Shown piece after piece: positions 1-9,102 of a DNA stretch of 33,128 bases. The stretch's first letter is position 1, and each line of letters opens with the position of its first letter. This DNA is from Marivita lacus (GTDB lineage Bacteria > Pseudomonadota > Alphaproteobacteria > Rhodobacterales > Rhodobacteraceae). The notes beneath the pieces are model-generated. The model was not told where the DNA came from. It made no database searches and was given only the letters and a program-made list of their open reading frames with translations. The position numbers and the translations under genes were made by a program. Location: NCBI RefSeq assembly GCF_014637725.1, contig NZ_BMFC01000023.1, positions 1 through 33,128 of the forward strand. The letters run 5' to 3'.

Positions 1-2
1 CC

Positions 3-329
3 ATGAGTATCACCGGAGCCACCTCCGCTGCCAGCATGTCGCACGCCACGCTCGTGGGGGCGCGACCCGGTCCAATCGTGCCTCCCCCGCCCCCGGGGAC
101 ATCGGTTGGGCCGGACTTCTCTCAACGCATGGGCGCGGCTCTTGAAAGCGTCAACACGCAGCAGGCCAAGGCCAGCCAGGCGGCCCGCGATTTCGAGACC
201 GGCAAGACCGATGACCTGGCCGCGGTGATGGTTGAACAGCAAGTGTCCTCGCTGGGGTTCCAGATGACGCTTCAGACCCGGAACAAGGCCCTGACGGCCT
301 ATCGCGACATCATGAACATGCCGGTGTGA
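3..329 (+). CDS. fliE: Flagellar hook-basal body protein FliE
   Basis: FliE is the small adaptor between the MS ring (FliF) and the proximal rod, and one of the first substrates of the flagellar export gate. The 108-residue product has a Pro/Gly-rich, poorly conserved first 40 residues. The second half is helical and shows the family's typical end: a 'VSSLGFQMTLQTRNKALTAY' segment followed by RDIMNMPV. The ATG is only two bases from the window edge, so its ribosome binding site and promoter cannot be seen and a further upstream start cannot be excluded. The length fits the family (about 100-110). fliF follows 49 bases downstream, so fliE probably heads or lies within the fliEFGHIJ operon. Identification is by C-terminal motif and gene order. 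Confidence 0.93.
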   Translation: MSITGATSAASMSHATLVGARPGPIVPPPPPGTSVGPDFSQRMGAALESVNTQQAKASQAARDFETGKTDDLAAVMVEQQVSSLGFQMTLQTRNKALTAYRDIMNMPV

Positions 330-378
330 TCCGGCACTTCCCCCTTAGGCACGACGCAGACAGAACAGGACAGATCGC

Positions 379-2073
379 ATGGACGGACCCAGATCGACCT
401 TGCCCGTACAGGCTGGAGGGTCAACTCTGATCGCGCGCGCCAGGCTTGCGCTGTCACGGGCCGATGGCTTTGTCGCCCAGCCCGCCTTGCGCCGGGCGCT
501 GCCGGCGATTGCGCTTGTGGTGCTCGTGTCCCTGGGCCTCATGGCCTGGCTGCTGCTGGCCCCGGCCGAGCGCGTGGCGCTGCAATCGGGCCTGCCCGAA
601 GCGGAAAAGGCGCGCGCCCTCGATGCGCTGACCGCAGGCGGCATCAATGCACAGCTTGATCCGTCCTCCGGGGTCTTGACGGTGGCCGCCGCCGAATTTC
701 ACCGCGCGCGGATGCTGCTGGCGACCGAAGGCCTGCCGCAGGCCAATGTCGACGGGTTGTCGGTGATCTCGGAAATGCCGATGGGCACGTCCCGCCAGGT
801 TGAATCGGCGCGGTTGCGGCGAATGCAGGAAATGGATCTCGCGCGGTCGATCATGGAATTGCAACCCGTCCGGTCGGCCCGTGTTCACCTGGCCCTGCCC
901 GAGCGCAGCGCCTTCGTGCGCGACCAGCAACCGCCGCGCGCCTCGGTGTTCCTGGAACTGGCCCCGGGTCTCGCGCTGTCGCAGGCGCAGATCACCGGCA
1001 TCGTCAGCCTTGTCTCCACGGCGGTGGCCGACATGCCGGCGGCCAACGTGTCGGTCGTCGATCAGAGCGGTGCCCTGCTGACCACCGAAGAGCAGGATCC
1101 GATCCAGGCCGAGGCGGACCGGCAGATGCAACACCAGCAGCGGCTCGAGCGGCATTACCGCGACCGCGTGCTGGCGCTTCTGACGCCGATCGTCGGGGTC
1201 GGCAATGCCGCAGTCGAAGTGACGCTGGACATGGATTTCACCCGCTCCGAAGTCACCAACGAGGAATACCTGCCCGACACCGCGCTGCGCAGCGAGCAGA
1301 GCACCAACCAGCAGACCAACGGGTCCGCTGTTGGCGGCATTCCCGGTGCGGTCGCCAACACGCCGCCCAACGAGGCGGAACTGGCCGCCGACGCGCAGGG
1401 ACAGTCGGACACCCGCAGCACCACCAATTCCTCGTCCTCGATGACCCGCAACTACGAGGTCAGCCGCCGCATCGAGACCCGGCAGCCGCAGACCGCGCAG
1501 ATCATGCGGGTGCATGCCGCCGTCCTTCTGCACCAGATGCCTGCGGCACTGGATGAAAACGGTCAGCCACTCGAAGCGCCGCAGACCCCGCCGATGTCGG
1601 AGATCGAGGCGCTGGCCAAAAGCGCCATCGGGTTCAGCACCGAGCGCGGTGATGTCGTCACCGTGACCAGCGCCCCCTTCGTGGCGACCGCGTCGCTGAT
1701 GCCGCAAGCGCAGTGGTACGAGGCCAGCAGGCTGCCCGACCTGGGGCGTATCCTGGCCCAGCTTGCCGTCCTGGGGATCATCGTTCTGGGCGTGGTGCGT
1801 CCGCTTCTGGACCGTCTGCTTCCGGCAGCCACAGCCGAAGGGGCCGCCGCGGGCATGGTCTATGGCGATGCGGTCGAGGTGCCCAAGGGTGAGACCCTGT
1901 CCTCCCTGCGCCAGCGCATCGAGACTTCCGCTCCCAGTGCCGACGATCTGAACGACGCGATCACCTACGAGGAAAAGATCGAGCTGCTGCGGCACATGAC
2001 GAGCTCTGAAACCAACCGCATCGCCGGTGCCTTCAAGGCAATGCTGGCCCCACCGAAAGAGGAAGGCACATGA
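379..2073 (+). CDS. fliF: Flagellar MS-ring protein FliF
   Basis: FliF forms the inner-membrane MS ring on which rotor, rod and export gate assemble. The 564-residue product has the expected order: a cytoplasmic N-terminus, a membrane segment at about residues 41-62, the YscJ-like ring-building region (a 'GLPQANVDG' and 'EMDLARSIMELQPV' region), a long periplasmic part with a Ser/Thr/Asn-rich variable insert around residues 290-360, a second membrane segment at about 455-482, and a C-terminal FliG-binding tail. The ATG has an AGGACAG-like ribosome site. The 3' end overlaps the fliG start as ATGA, suggesting translational coupling. Length is typical of the family (about 550-570). Confidence 0.97.
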   Translation: MDGPRSTLPVQAGGSTLIARARLALSRADGFVAQPALRRALPAIALVVLVSLGLMAWLLLAPAERVALQSGLPEAEKARALDALTAGGINAQLDPSSGVLTVAAAEFHRARMLLATEGLPQANVDGLSVISEMPMGTSRQVESARLRRMQEMDLARSIMELQPVRSARVHLALPERSAFVRDQQPPRASVFLELAPGLALSQAQITGIVSLVSTAVADMPAANVSVVDQSGALLTTEEQDPIQAEADRQMQHQQRLERHYRDRVLALLTPIVGVGNAAVEVTLDMDFTRSEVTNEEYLPDTALRSEQSTNQQTNGSAVGGIPGAVANTPPNEAELAADAQGQSDTRSTTNSSSSMTRNYEVSRRIETRQPQTAQIMRVHAAVLLHQMPAALDENGQPLEAPQTPPMSEIEALAKSAIGFSTERGDVVTVTSAPFVATASLMPQAQWYEASRLPDLGRILAQLAVLGIIVLGVVRPLLDRLLPAATAEGAAAGMVYGDAVEVPKGETLSSLRQRIETSAPSADDLNDAITYEEKIELLRHMTSSETNRIAGAFKAMLAPPKEEGT

Positions 2074-3104
2074 GTCTTGCCCTTCCTGCACCGGATGCCC
2101 GCGACGGGCTGAAGCTGAAACCGGTGCACAAGGCCGCGATCCTGATGATGGTCTTCGGCGAGGACACGGCGGCGCAGATCCTGCGCACCCTGTCGCCCAC
2201 CGAGGTGCAGACGCTGGGCGAGGCCATGTACATGGTGCAGGGGATCGACCACGACACGGTCGATGCGGTGCTGAACGAATTCCTGGTCGCCGTCAGCAAC
2301 CAGACGGGGCTGGGCATCGGCGCGAGCACCTATGTCCGTGACGTGCTGGACCAGGCCCTGGGCACCCACAAGGCGCAATCGGTGCTGTCGCGGATCGTGC
2401 CCACCAACAGCGAACGCCCGATCGAGATCCTCGACTGGATGGATCCGTCGGCCGTCGCCGAGCTGATCGTGGACGAACACCCGCAGATCACCGCTCTGGT
2501 CATCGCGTCACTGGAATATGCGCAGGGGGCCGAGGTGCTCAAGCTGCTGCCGCCCGAGCAGCAGTCCGAGATCATCCGCCGGATCGCCACGCTCAACACC
2601 GTCCAGCCCGAGGCATTGCGCGATCTCGAAGAGGTCATGCGCGCCAAGTTCAAGGCCAACACCACGCTGCGCGCCTCTCAGATCGGCGGTGTCAAGGCGG
2701 CGGCGCGGATCATGAACTTCACCCGTCAGGACATGGAAGAGCGCATCATGAAAGAGCTGCGCAAGGCCGACAAGATCCTGACCGAGGACATCCAGGACAA
2801 CCTCTTCGTCTTCGACTACCTGATCAAGTCCGATGACCGCTCACTGCAGGCGGTGCTGCGCGAGATCGACACCGAGGTGCTGGTGCTGGCGCTCAAGGGA
2901 GCCGATCCGGCGCTGCGCGACAAGCTGCTGGGCTGCATCTCGCAGCGGGCGGCGGCGAACGTGCTCGAGGAAATGGAGGCGATGGGTCCGGTCCGGTTGA
3001 GCCAGGTCCAGACCGCGCAGAAAGACATCATCAGTGTCGCCCGGCGCCTGTCGGACGAAGGCCGTATCACGCTGGCCGGGCGTGGCGGCGAAAAGATGGT
3101 CTGA
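2070..3104 (+). CDS. fliG: Flagellar motor switch protein FliG
   Basis: FliG is the rotor protein that contacts the stator and transmits torque and switching. The 344-residue product has all three FliG domains. The EHPQ motif is at residues 136-139 in the middle domain. The C-terminal torque helix region contains 'REIDTEVLVLALKGA' followed by 'ISQRAA' and 'GPVRLSQV', all strongly conserved in ordinary FliG proteins. The charged residues typical of the stator-facing helix are present, so the motor looks functional. The start overlaps the fliF stop (ATGA) and has a good AGGAAGG ribosome site. fliH begins six bases after the stop. No anomalies seen. Confidence 0.97.
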   Translation: MSLALPAPDARDGLKLKPVHKAAILMMVFGEDTAAQILRTLSPTEVQTLGEAMYMVQGIDHDTVDAVLNEFLVAVSNQTGLGIGASTYVRDVLDQALGTHKAQSVLSRIVPTNSERPIEILDWMDPSAVAELIVDEHPQITALVIASLEYAQGAEVLKLLPPEQQSEIIRRIATLNTVQPEALRDLEEVMRAKFKANTTLRASQIGGVKAAARIMNFTRQDMEERIMKELRKADKILTEDIQDNLFVFDYLIKSDDRSLQAVLREIDTEVLVLALKGADPALRDKLLGCISQRAAANVLEEMEAMGPVRLSQVQTAQKDIISVARRLSDEGRITLAGRGGEKMV

Positions 3105-3110
3105 TCCGCG

Positions 3111-3929
3111 ATGAGCGCCGCCCCTGCCCCCAAGGCATTGACCGCCGATGACCTGCTGGCGCTGGTGCGCCGGTCGCCGCAGCAGTTCCAGAAGAAAAGC
3201 CCGGTCGATACCGATGATGCCGGTGTCGTGCACAGCTTCGTGTCGCAAACCCCGGTGCGCCGCATCGACGAGGCCCGTCCGGCCCCGGTGCCCGACCCCG
3301 AAGGAAGGGCCGAGCCCGCCGTCGAGACACCCGCGCCGGAAACCGGCACGGAGGCTGCGGGCGAGTCCGAGAGTTTCAGCCCGGCGGCCCCTCCCAAGGT
3401 CATCGACATGGAGGCCGAGCGGCAGGCGTCCTGGCAGGCCGGGTATGATCAGGCGATGCAGGAGATCGACGCGGCCCGCAGTCAGGCCCGCGAAGCGGCT
3501 TTGGCCGAGGCTCGCGCTGACGCCGACGCCACGCTCGAGGAGGTCCGTACCGCCTTCGAGGCGGCGCTGGCACGGTTGAACAGTGCCGAACAGGAGGTCG
3601 CGGCGACTCTGACGACACATCTTGAAACCGCCATGCGCATCCTTGCTTCCGAGCGTGCCGGGCAGAAGATCGACGACACGCCGCAGCCGTTCCTGCGCCG
3701 CATCGAGAAGATGGCGCGCGAGATCGCGGCCGGGGCCGAAAGCCTTGTCGTGCAGATGAACCCGGCCGACCTGATGGCGATCAAGCCCCATATCAAGAGC
3801 TTCAGCCCGCTTTCCAAGGCGCGGCTGTCGCCGGATCCCAAGCTGGGGCGCGGAGACCTGCGGCTGAAGATGGACGAGGTCAGCTTTGCCGACGTGATCG
3901 CCGAACGTCAGGGCGGAGGGCTGAGATGA
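3111..3929 (+). CDS. fliH: Flagellar assembly protein FliH
   Basis: FliH is the peripheral-stalk-like regulator of the FliI ATPase; it links FliI to the C ring. The 272-residue product starts with a low-complexity Pro/Ala/Glu-rich region (residues 1-100). This is followed by an Ala/Glu/Arg-rich helical stretch (about 105-175) and a conserved-looking C-terminal domain ending 'DPKLGRGDLRLKMDEVSFAD', which resembles the FliH/HrpE end. Identification depends on this architecture and on its place between fliG and fliI, since FliH is poorly conserved. The ribosome site is weak. The stop overlaps the fliI start by four bases (ATGA). Confidence 0.9.
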   Translation: MSAAPAPKALTADDLLALVRRSPQQFQKKSPVDTDDAGVVHSFVSQTPVRRIDEARPAPVPDPEGRAEPAVETPAPETGTEAAGESESFSPAAPPKVIDMEAERQASWQAGYDQAMQEIDAARSQAREAALAEARADADATLEEVRTAFEAALARLNSAEQEVAATLTTHLETAMRILASERAGQKIDDTPQPFLRRIEKMAREIAAGAESLVVQMNPADLMAIKPHIKSFSPLSKARLSPDPKLGRGDLRLKMDEVSFADVIAERQGGGLR

Positions 3930-5260
3930 CCGATCTGTTGACCCGGATCTGCGAAACCGCCGAGGCCGTGGCCCGTGTGCCCGCGCCGGTCTATGGCGGG
4001 CGGGTGCTGCGCTATGACGGGCTGATCCTCGAATGTTCGGGTTTCCCCGCCAGCCCCGGTGCGCGCTGCCGCATCGAGACCGCGGACGGTGTGGGTGCCA
4101 CCGGCGAGGTGGTCGGCTTTTCCAACGGGCGCAACCTGCTGTTCCTTGATCAGCCCGGCGCGCGGATCACCTGCGAGTGCCGCGTGCACAAGCTGCCCGG
4201 CGGGCATGACATCCGTATCGGGCCGGACATCCTGGGCCGTGTGGTCGATGCCGAAGGCGTGCCGCTCGACGGGCGTCTGGCCCCCGAGTGCAGCGAGACG
4301 CGGTCTCTTGCGGGGCGCGAACAGAACCCGCTGGCGCGGCTTCCCGTGGACCAGCCGCTGGATGTGGGTGTTCGGGTCATCAATGCGGCGCTGACGGTGG
4401 GTCGGGGCCAGCGGCTTGGCATCATCGCCGGATCGGGTGTGGGCAAATCCGTCCTGATCGAGATGATGACGCGCTACACCAATGCCGATGTGATCGTCGT
4501 CGGGCTGATCGGGGAGCGTGCCCGCGAGGTCGGCGATTTCGTCGGCAAGGTCATGACGGCGGAAAACCGCGACCGCACCTGCGTCGTGGCGGTGCCTGCC
4601 GACCGGTCGCCGCTTCTGCGTCTGCGGGCCGCGCATCGCGCCACGGCCATCGCCGAGTATTTCCGCGATCAGGGCAAGCAGGTCATGCTGATCATGGACA
4701 GCCTCACCCGTGTCGCCCATGCCCGCCGCGAGATCGGTCTGGCGCTTGGTGAACAGCCCACCGCCAAGGGCTATCCGCCCTCGGTCGTGTCGATGATCCC
4801 GGGCCTCATCGAACGTGCCGGTCCGGGACTGCCCGGCCAGGGCAGCATCACCGCCTTCTACACCATCCTTGCCGATGGCGACGACACCACCAATGACCCG
4901 GTGGTCGACACCGCCCGCGCCATTCTGGACGGTCATTACGTGCTGTCGCGCAAGCAGGCGCAGATGGGCATCTACCCGGCGATCGACCTGCCGCATTCGC
5001 TCAGCCGGGTGATGAAGGACATCGTCACCCCCGAACATGAGCGCGCCGCGCACAAGCTGCGGCGGATGATTTCGCTCTACCTCGAGAACCGCGACATGAT
5101 GCTGATGGGTGCCTATGCGAAGGGGCAGGATCCCGCCCTCGACGAGGCGGTCACGCTCTGGCCGCGGATCGAGGCCTTCATCCGGCAAGGCATCCACGAG
5201 CCTGCCTCTCTGACCGACAGCATCGAAGAGCTTATGACCCTCACAGGAGGCGCCGCATGA
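3926..5260 (+). CDS. fliI: Flagellum-specific export ATPase FliI
   Basis: FliI is the F1-beta-like ATPase of the flagellar type III export apparatus. The 444-residue product carries a Walker A loop (GSGVGKS, residues 169-175), a Walker B strand ('VMLIMDSLTRVAHARREIGL'), and the family signature region 'PTAKGYPPSVVSMIPGLIER' downstream. The N-terminal beta-barrel region has the expected 'GRVVDAEGVPLDG'. Length is normal. It is flanked by fliH and fliJ with ATGA overlaps on both sides, so the three soluble export proteins are translationally coupled. No missing catalytic residues were seen. Confidence 0.97.
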   Translation: MTDLLTRICETAEAVARVPAPVYGGRVLRYDGLILECSGFPASPGARCRIETADGVGATGEVVGFSNGRNLLFLDQPGARITCECRVHKLPGGHDIRIGPDILGRVVDAEGVPLDGRLAPECSETRSLAGREQNPLARLPVDQPLDVGVRVINAALTVGRGQRLGIIAGSGVGKSVLIEMMTRYTNADVIVVGLIGERAREVGDFVGKVMTAENRDRTCVVAVPADRSPLLRLRAAHRATAIAEYFRDQGKQVMLIMDSLTRVAHARREIGLALGEQPTAKGYPPSVVSMIPGLIERAGPGLPGQGSITAFYTILADGDDTTNDPVVDTARAILDGHYVLSRKQAQMGIYPAIDLPHSLSRVMKDIVTPEHERAAHKLRRMISLYLENRDMMLMGAYAKGQDPALDEAVTLWPRIEAFIRQGIHEPASLTDSIEELMTLTGGAA

Positions 5261-5640
5261 CCGCCCGCAAGATCCGTATCCTGTCCCTGATGGCCAAGCA
5301 GGAGCAGCGCCAGATGGGCCAGCTTGCGCTGCAGCTGGGGGATCTCAAAACCCGCGAGATGCAGCAGTTCGACATGCTGGACCGGCTGAACCAGATCCTC
5401 GAACAGACGGGCACCGCCCCGCGCGAGGTGATGACACCCGGCCAGTTGCGGACCCGGCATTTCATCGGCAGCACGCTTGTGCAGCAACTCGAGGAGATGC
5501 GCGGCCGGATGGCCGAAACCCAGACACGGCGACAGGAGGTCGAGGCGGATCTGAGCCATCACCACCAGCGCGGACGCATCCTTGGCGACCGGATCGACCA
5601 GACCCGGCGCGAGAGCGATGCACTGGCGGCGCAGGGCTGA
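5257..5640 (+). CDS. fliJ: Flagellar export protein FliJ-like
   Basis: This is a 127-residue, almost wholly helical protein rich in Gln, Arg, Glu and Leu, with heptad-like spacing. It fits FliJ, the coiled-coil protein that couples the FliI hexamer to FlhA. Sequence conservation in FliJ is low, so the call rests on size, coiled-coil character and position directly after fliI. The start overlaps the fliI stop (ATGA) and has a strong AGGAGG-type ribosome site. The gene ends the first operon: a sigma-54-type promoter for the next unit lies 15 bases after its stop. Confidence 0.8.
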   Translation: MTARKIRILSLMAKQEQRQMGQLALQLGDLKTREMQQFDMLDRLNQILEQTGTAPREVMTPGQLRTRHFIGSTLVQQLEEMRGRMAETQTRRQEVEADLSHHHQRGRILGDRIDQTRRESDALAAQG

Positions 5641-5654
5641 CACGGCCCCGGACT

Positions 5655-5670
5655 TGGCATCGGATTTGCA
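5655..5670 (+). promoter_or_regulatory. Sigma-54 promoter for the fliK operon
   Basis: The sequence TGGCATCGGATTTGCA has GG and GC separated by exactly ten bases and matches the TGGCAYR-N4-TTGCW consensus at nearly every fixed position. The predicted transcript start is near 5681, about 30 bases before the fliK start chosen here. The site lies in the gap between fliJ and fliK. Confidence 0.85.
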
Positions 5671-5710
5671 CTCTGCAGACAAGACAGCACAGCGAGAAGG
5701 CCCAGGAAGA

Positions 5711-7168
5711 GTGTTTGCATTGCAATTGACAGAGACACCGGTTGCAACAGGCGCAAAAACCCTGCGTGCACCCGAGGCCATCCCGGCCCCGGGCGGTGCT
5801 GTCATGCCGGATTTCCAGACCTTTCTCGGGCAGGCCCGCGGTGCGGTGCAGGGAACCGGACCCCTGGCCGAAGCTGGACCGGTTGTGCCCGGTGAGGGCG
5901 TCCTTGCCCTGCCGATCGAGCGCTTGCCCCGGACCGGGACCCGGACGGCTCTGACAGGACACCCCCCCACCATTGCGGGTGATCTGCCGGCGCAGCCGGT
6001 GGATGGCACTGCCGCTGGACAGGCCGGGCCGGATCTTGATGCAGCGCTGCCGCGTGCCGCCGATCTCCCCGCGACCGCCTTGCCCGAGGGCCAGCCCGTC
6101 GCAGATGACATGGAACACAGCCCGACGCAGTGGGTTGAGCATCAGGAGGCGGTCCCGGCGCGGGCCCTGTCTCCGGATAAAGGGACAGGGCACGAGGCGC
6201 AGTTGCCTGACCTGTCGCCGTCCGCTATCCCGGATGATGGCCCCCCTCAGCCGACATCCGGGATACCGTCCGGGCCAACACCGATTGATGTCACCGAGGT
6301 GCCAGGCGAAACCGCGCGGACCCCGGTTGATGAGACCTCAGAAGAGATTGGCCTGCCCGAACAGGGGAACACCGAAACCGAGACCCTGCCTGACCTGACC
6401 GGTGATCTGACCGACGCTTCCTCTGCCGATCTGTCGCGTGACGCCGATGACCTCGGACAGGACAGCGTGATCCCGCTGGCTGCCGTCACCGAACAGGTCG
6501 CGCTGCGCCGTGCTGCCGGGGATATCGCGGCCCAGACCCAGTCCCTGCCTGAAGGCACGGACGCCCGCGCGCAGACCCCCGCAGATGCCCTGCCCCGTCC
6601 GCTGCAGATGGAACAGCCCGTCGGAGAGGCCGCGTTTACCCGCGTCCTGACCGAGGTGTCGATCGCCACGGCGCCCGCCCCGACACCTGCGCAATCCGCG
6701 CAGCAGGGTGCCTCTCCGGTGCCGGTTCAGACGCAGATCCCGCTTGATCTGTCCCAGCCGGACTGGGCGGACAGGCTCGTCGAGGACGTGTCGCTTCAGG
6801 CGCTGGGTCGCGGCGACACGCTGACCCTGACCCTGACACCCGAGCGGCTTGGCACGATGCAGGTCCGGCTCGAGATGCTGGACGGCCAGACCCATGTCCA
6901 TTTCATCACCGACACACCCGAAGCCGCGCGCCTGCTGACCGAAGCGCAATCCCGGCTGGCCGACCTGATGTCGCGCGCCGGTGTCGATCTGGGCAGCCAG
7001 TCGGCCAGCACCGGCCAGGGCGGGCAGCAGAACGACCGCCCAAGCCAGGGCGCGCCGATACAGGACGGCTTGCCTGTCGCGCCGCAGGAGAGTGGGGCCG
7101 AGGCAGTGTTGGCCGCGTCCCGCCCTGCCGCGCCCGTCTCCCGATCCACCGTTGATGTTGTCGCCTGA
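5711..7168 (+). CDS. fliK: Flagellar hook-length control protein FliK
   Basis: FliK measures hook length and switches the export gate to filament substrates. The reading frame is open from 5582, but that start lies upstream of the sigma-54 promoter at 5655-5670 and inside fliJ. GTG at 5711 is therefore preferred: it has an AGAAGG ribosome site about ten bases upstream and gives 485 residues (TTG at 5720 is an alternative). The first 340 residues are Pro/Thr/Asp-rich and of low complexity, as in the export and ruler part of FliK. The C-terminal Flg_hook domain is recognisable in 'DTLTLTLTPERLGTMQVRLE' and the following 'ARLLTEAQSRLADLMSRAG'. fliL follows eight bases downstream. Confidence 0.88.
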   Translation: MFALQLTETPVATGAKTLRAPEAIPAPGGAVMPDFQTFLGQARGAVQGTGPLAEAGPVVPGEGVLALPIERLPRTGTRTALTGHPPTIAGDLPAQPVDGTAAGQAGPDLDAALPRAADLPATALPEGQPVADDMEHSPTQWVEHQEAVPARALSPDKGTGHEAQLPDLSPSAIPDDGPPQPTSGIPSGPTPIDVTEVPGETARTPVDETSEEIGLPEQGNTETETLPDLTGDLTDASSADLSRDADDLGQDSVIPLAAVTEQVALRRAAGDIAAQTQSLPEGTDARAQTPADALPRPLQMEQPVGEAAFTRVLTEVSIATAPAPTPAQSAQQGASPVPVQTQIPLDLSQPDWADRLVEDVSLQALGRGDTLTLTLTPERLGTMQVRLEMLDGQTHVHFITDTPEAARLLTEAQSRLADLMSRAGVDLGSQSASTGQGGQQNDRPSQGAPIQDGLPVAPQESGAEAVLAASRPAAPVSRSTVDVVA

Positions 7169-7176
7169 GGTCCACG

Positions 7177-7746
7177 ATGTCGGATGCTTCCCTCCCCAGC
7201 CTTGATGGCCGCCCGAAAGGCGGGGTCTTCAAGAAACTGATCACCTGGCTGCTTGCCGCTGTCCTGTTGTCGGGCCTCGGTTTCGGGGCCGGGCTCTATT
7301 ATGCCGATGCGCCGCTCTCGCCCTCGCAGGAGGTGCTGCGGCTGATCGAGAAGGACGCGGCAGAGGCCGCCGAAGAGGAAGAGACCGGACCGTTGCGCGT
7401 GCCGCGCGAGGTGCCGCAGACCGCACAGTTCGAGACGAGCTATTACGAATTTCCGGACGCCTTCACGACGAACCTCAAGGGATCGCGCCGCTTCCTGCAG
7501 GTGGGGGTTGGTCTCTCGACGCAATACGATGCCACGGTGATCGCCAATGTCGAACGCCACGCAATGGCGCTGCGGTCCGACATGCTGGCGGTGATCAGCG
7601 GCTTCACCGAGGAAGAGATCGAGGCCGAGGACGGCCGTGCCCGCCTGTCGGGCGCCCTCCGGGAGACGATCAATGCCCGGCTGGTCAGCCTCGAAGGGTT
7701 CGGGGGCATCGAAGACGTGTTCTTCCGCACCTTCGTTCTGCAGTGA
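7177..7746 (+). CDS. fliL: Flagellar basal body-associated protein FliL
   Basis: FliL is a single-pass inner-membrane protein that surrounds the stator; in R. sphaeroides it is essential for swimming. The 189-residue product has a cytoplasmic N-terminus, one membrane segment at about residues 20-42, and a periplasmic stomatin-like domain beginning 'YYEFPDAFTTNLKGSRRFLQ' and ending 'IEDVFFRTFVLQ', both typical of FliL. A GAGG ribosome site precedes the ATG. The stop overlaps the GTG start proposed for fliM by four bases. A second, divergent FliL-like protein is encoded at 30127. Confidence 0.93.
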   Translation: MSDASLPSLDGRPKGGVFKKLITWLLAAVLLSGLGFGAGLYYADAPLSPSQEVLRLIEKDAAEAAEEEETGPLRVPREVPQTAQFETSYYEFPDAFTTNLKGSRRFLQVGVGLSTQYDATVIANVERHAMALRSDMLAVISGFTEEEIEAEDGRARLSGALRETINARLVSLEGFGGIEDVFFRTFVLQ

Positions 7747-8732
7747 TCGCGAAAATGGCAAAATTCAATCAGAACGGCACTCACAAGCTGAGCGCCAACG
7801 AGGTCGCGGCGCTGGTCGATGGCCTGCTCGACATGGAGAACGATGGCGGTGGCGTTCAGGAGAAGGTCAAGCGCTACAAGTTCGGCAGCGACAACCTGTC
7901 GATCATGGGGGATTACTACGGGCTGCGCATGATCAACGAGCGATTCTGCCGCCTTGCGCGGTCGGTGTTCCTGCCGTTCCTGCGGATGCATCCGCGGATC
8001 TCCGCCTTCCCGCCCGAGGTCAAGACCTATGACCATTACTGTGACGAGCTGGAGAATTTCGTCAGCCTGACCACCAGCCGGATGGATGCGCTGCGCAGCC
8101 ATCAGCTGATCGTGCTGCCGCCCAATTTCGTGTCGTTGCTGACCAATGCCTATTACGGCGGCAACATCGCCTACCTGCCCAACGGGCGCACCGAATTCAC
8201 CGCCACCGAGAACCGGGTGATCAAGCTGGTTACCGAAGGTCTGCACCGCGCGCTCGAGGGCGCGTGGCGGGATGTCATCCAGCTGTCCTTCACCAACCCG
8301 GTCCACGAGGACAACCTGCAATTCGCCACCTTCGTCGAGAACGACGAAAAGGTGATCTGCTGCTCGTTCATCATCCAGCTGCCCGAGGCCGATCCGGCCA
8401 ATGTCGACCTGATCTACCCGTTGCAGGCGCTGAAACCGATTGCGGCGCATCTGCGGTCGCGGATGCAGTCCGACGTGGTGGATGACGATATCCGCTGGCG
8501 CGCCCGGCTGCAGGACGCGGTGCTCGCGGTGCCGCTCAATGTCACCGCGCGGCTGGCTGAACCACGCGTGCCGATCGCGGCGCTGACCGGGCTGAGACCC
8601 GGGCGCATCGTGCCGGTGGATCTCGCGCTGCGCCCGCAATTGCTGGTCGAGGGCATGCCGCTTTTCGAGGTCGAACCGGGCGAGCAGTCCGGCAAGGCCG
8701 CGATCTCCCTGACCCGACGTATCGAACTCTAG
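7743..8732 (+). CDS. fliM: Flagellar motor switch protein FliM
   Basis: FliM is the C-ring protein that binds phospho-CheY and sets the rotation direction. The product is up to 329 residues. The start is either GTG at 7743, overlapping the fliL stop, or ATG at 7755. The N-terminus has 'HKLSANEVAALVDGLLD', comparable with the family's LSQ-EIDALL segment. The middle domain is CheC-like, including a 'LVEGMPLFEVEPG' tail in the SpoA-type C-terminal region. It is followed by fliN after 15 bases. The N-terminal CheY-binding segment is less canonical than in enterics, but the overall length and the C-terminal SpoA domain support FliM. Confidence 0.92.
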   Translation: MIAKMAKFNQNGTHKLSANEVAALVDGLLDMENDGGGVQEKVKRYKFGSDNLSIMGDYYGLRMINERFCRLARSVFLPFLRMHPRISAFPPEVKTYDHYCDELENFVSLTTSRMDALRSHQLIVLPPNFVSLLTNAYYGGNIAYLPNGRTEFTATENRVIKLVTEGLHRALEGAWRDVIQLSFTNPVHEDNLQFATFVENDEKVICCSFIIQLPEADPANVDLIYPLQALKPIAAHLRSRMQSDVVDDDIRWRARLQDAVLAVPLNVTARLAEPRVPIAALTGLRPGRIVPVDLALRPQLLVEGMPLFEVEPGEQSGKAAISLTRRIEL

Positions 8733-8747
8733 CCCGAGGATTTCTCA

Positions 8748-9089
8748 ATGGCTCCCATGGATGACATGGACACCGCACCAGACGCCGCCACCGATGCGGC
8801 CCCTGCCGCCCGCGTTCAGGAGATGCCGGGCAATGTCGATCTTGGCATGCTGGCCAATGTCAGCGTGCACATGACCGTCGAGGTCGGCAATGCCCAGATC
8901 ACGCTGCAGGACCTGTTGCGGCTCAACGAAGGCTCGGTTGTCGAGCTGGACCGGATGGCGGGCGATCCGCTGGACATCCTGATCAACGGCACCCAGATCG
9001 CCAAGGGCGAGGTGGTCGTCGTCGGCGAGAAATTCGGCATCCGTTTCGGCGATATCGTCGACCCCAGGAAGCGCTTCGAAACCATCTGA
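8748..9089 (+). CDS. fliN: Flagellar motor switch protein FliN
   Basis: FliN forms the base of the C ring and binds FliH. The 113-residue product has an Asp/Ala-rich head of about 30 residues followed by a complete SpoA domain: 'VSVHMTVEVGNAQITLQDLL', then 'NGTQIAKGEVVVVGEKFGIR' and a final 'FGDIVDPRKR'. A GAGGA ribosome site lies nine bases before the ATG. The gap to the next gene contains a sigma-54-like promoter. Confidence 0.95.
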   Translation: MAPMDDMDTAPDAATDAAPAARVQEMPGNVDLGMLANVSVHMTVEVGNAQITLQDLLRLNEGSVVELDRMAGDPLDILINGTQIAKGEVVVVGEKFGIRFGDIVDPRKRFETI

Positions 9090-9102
9090 GGCGGCGTCCA
9101 CA

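Noticed and set aside
332-356. Possible sigma-54 site between fliE and fliF (CGGCACTTCCCCCTTAGGC)
   Set aside because: No GC at the required ten-base distance from GG; the genes are probably co-transcribed.
454-2091. Long antisense frame of 545 residues across fliF
   Set aside because: It mirrors fliF, has Arg/His/Gly-rich composition typical of antisense frames in high-GC DNA, and shows no ribosome site or domain.
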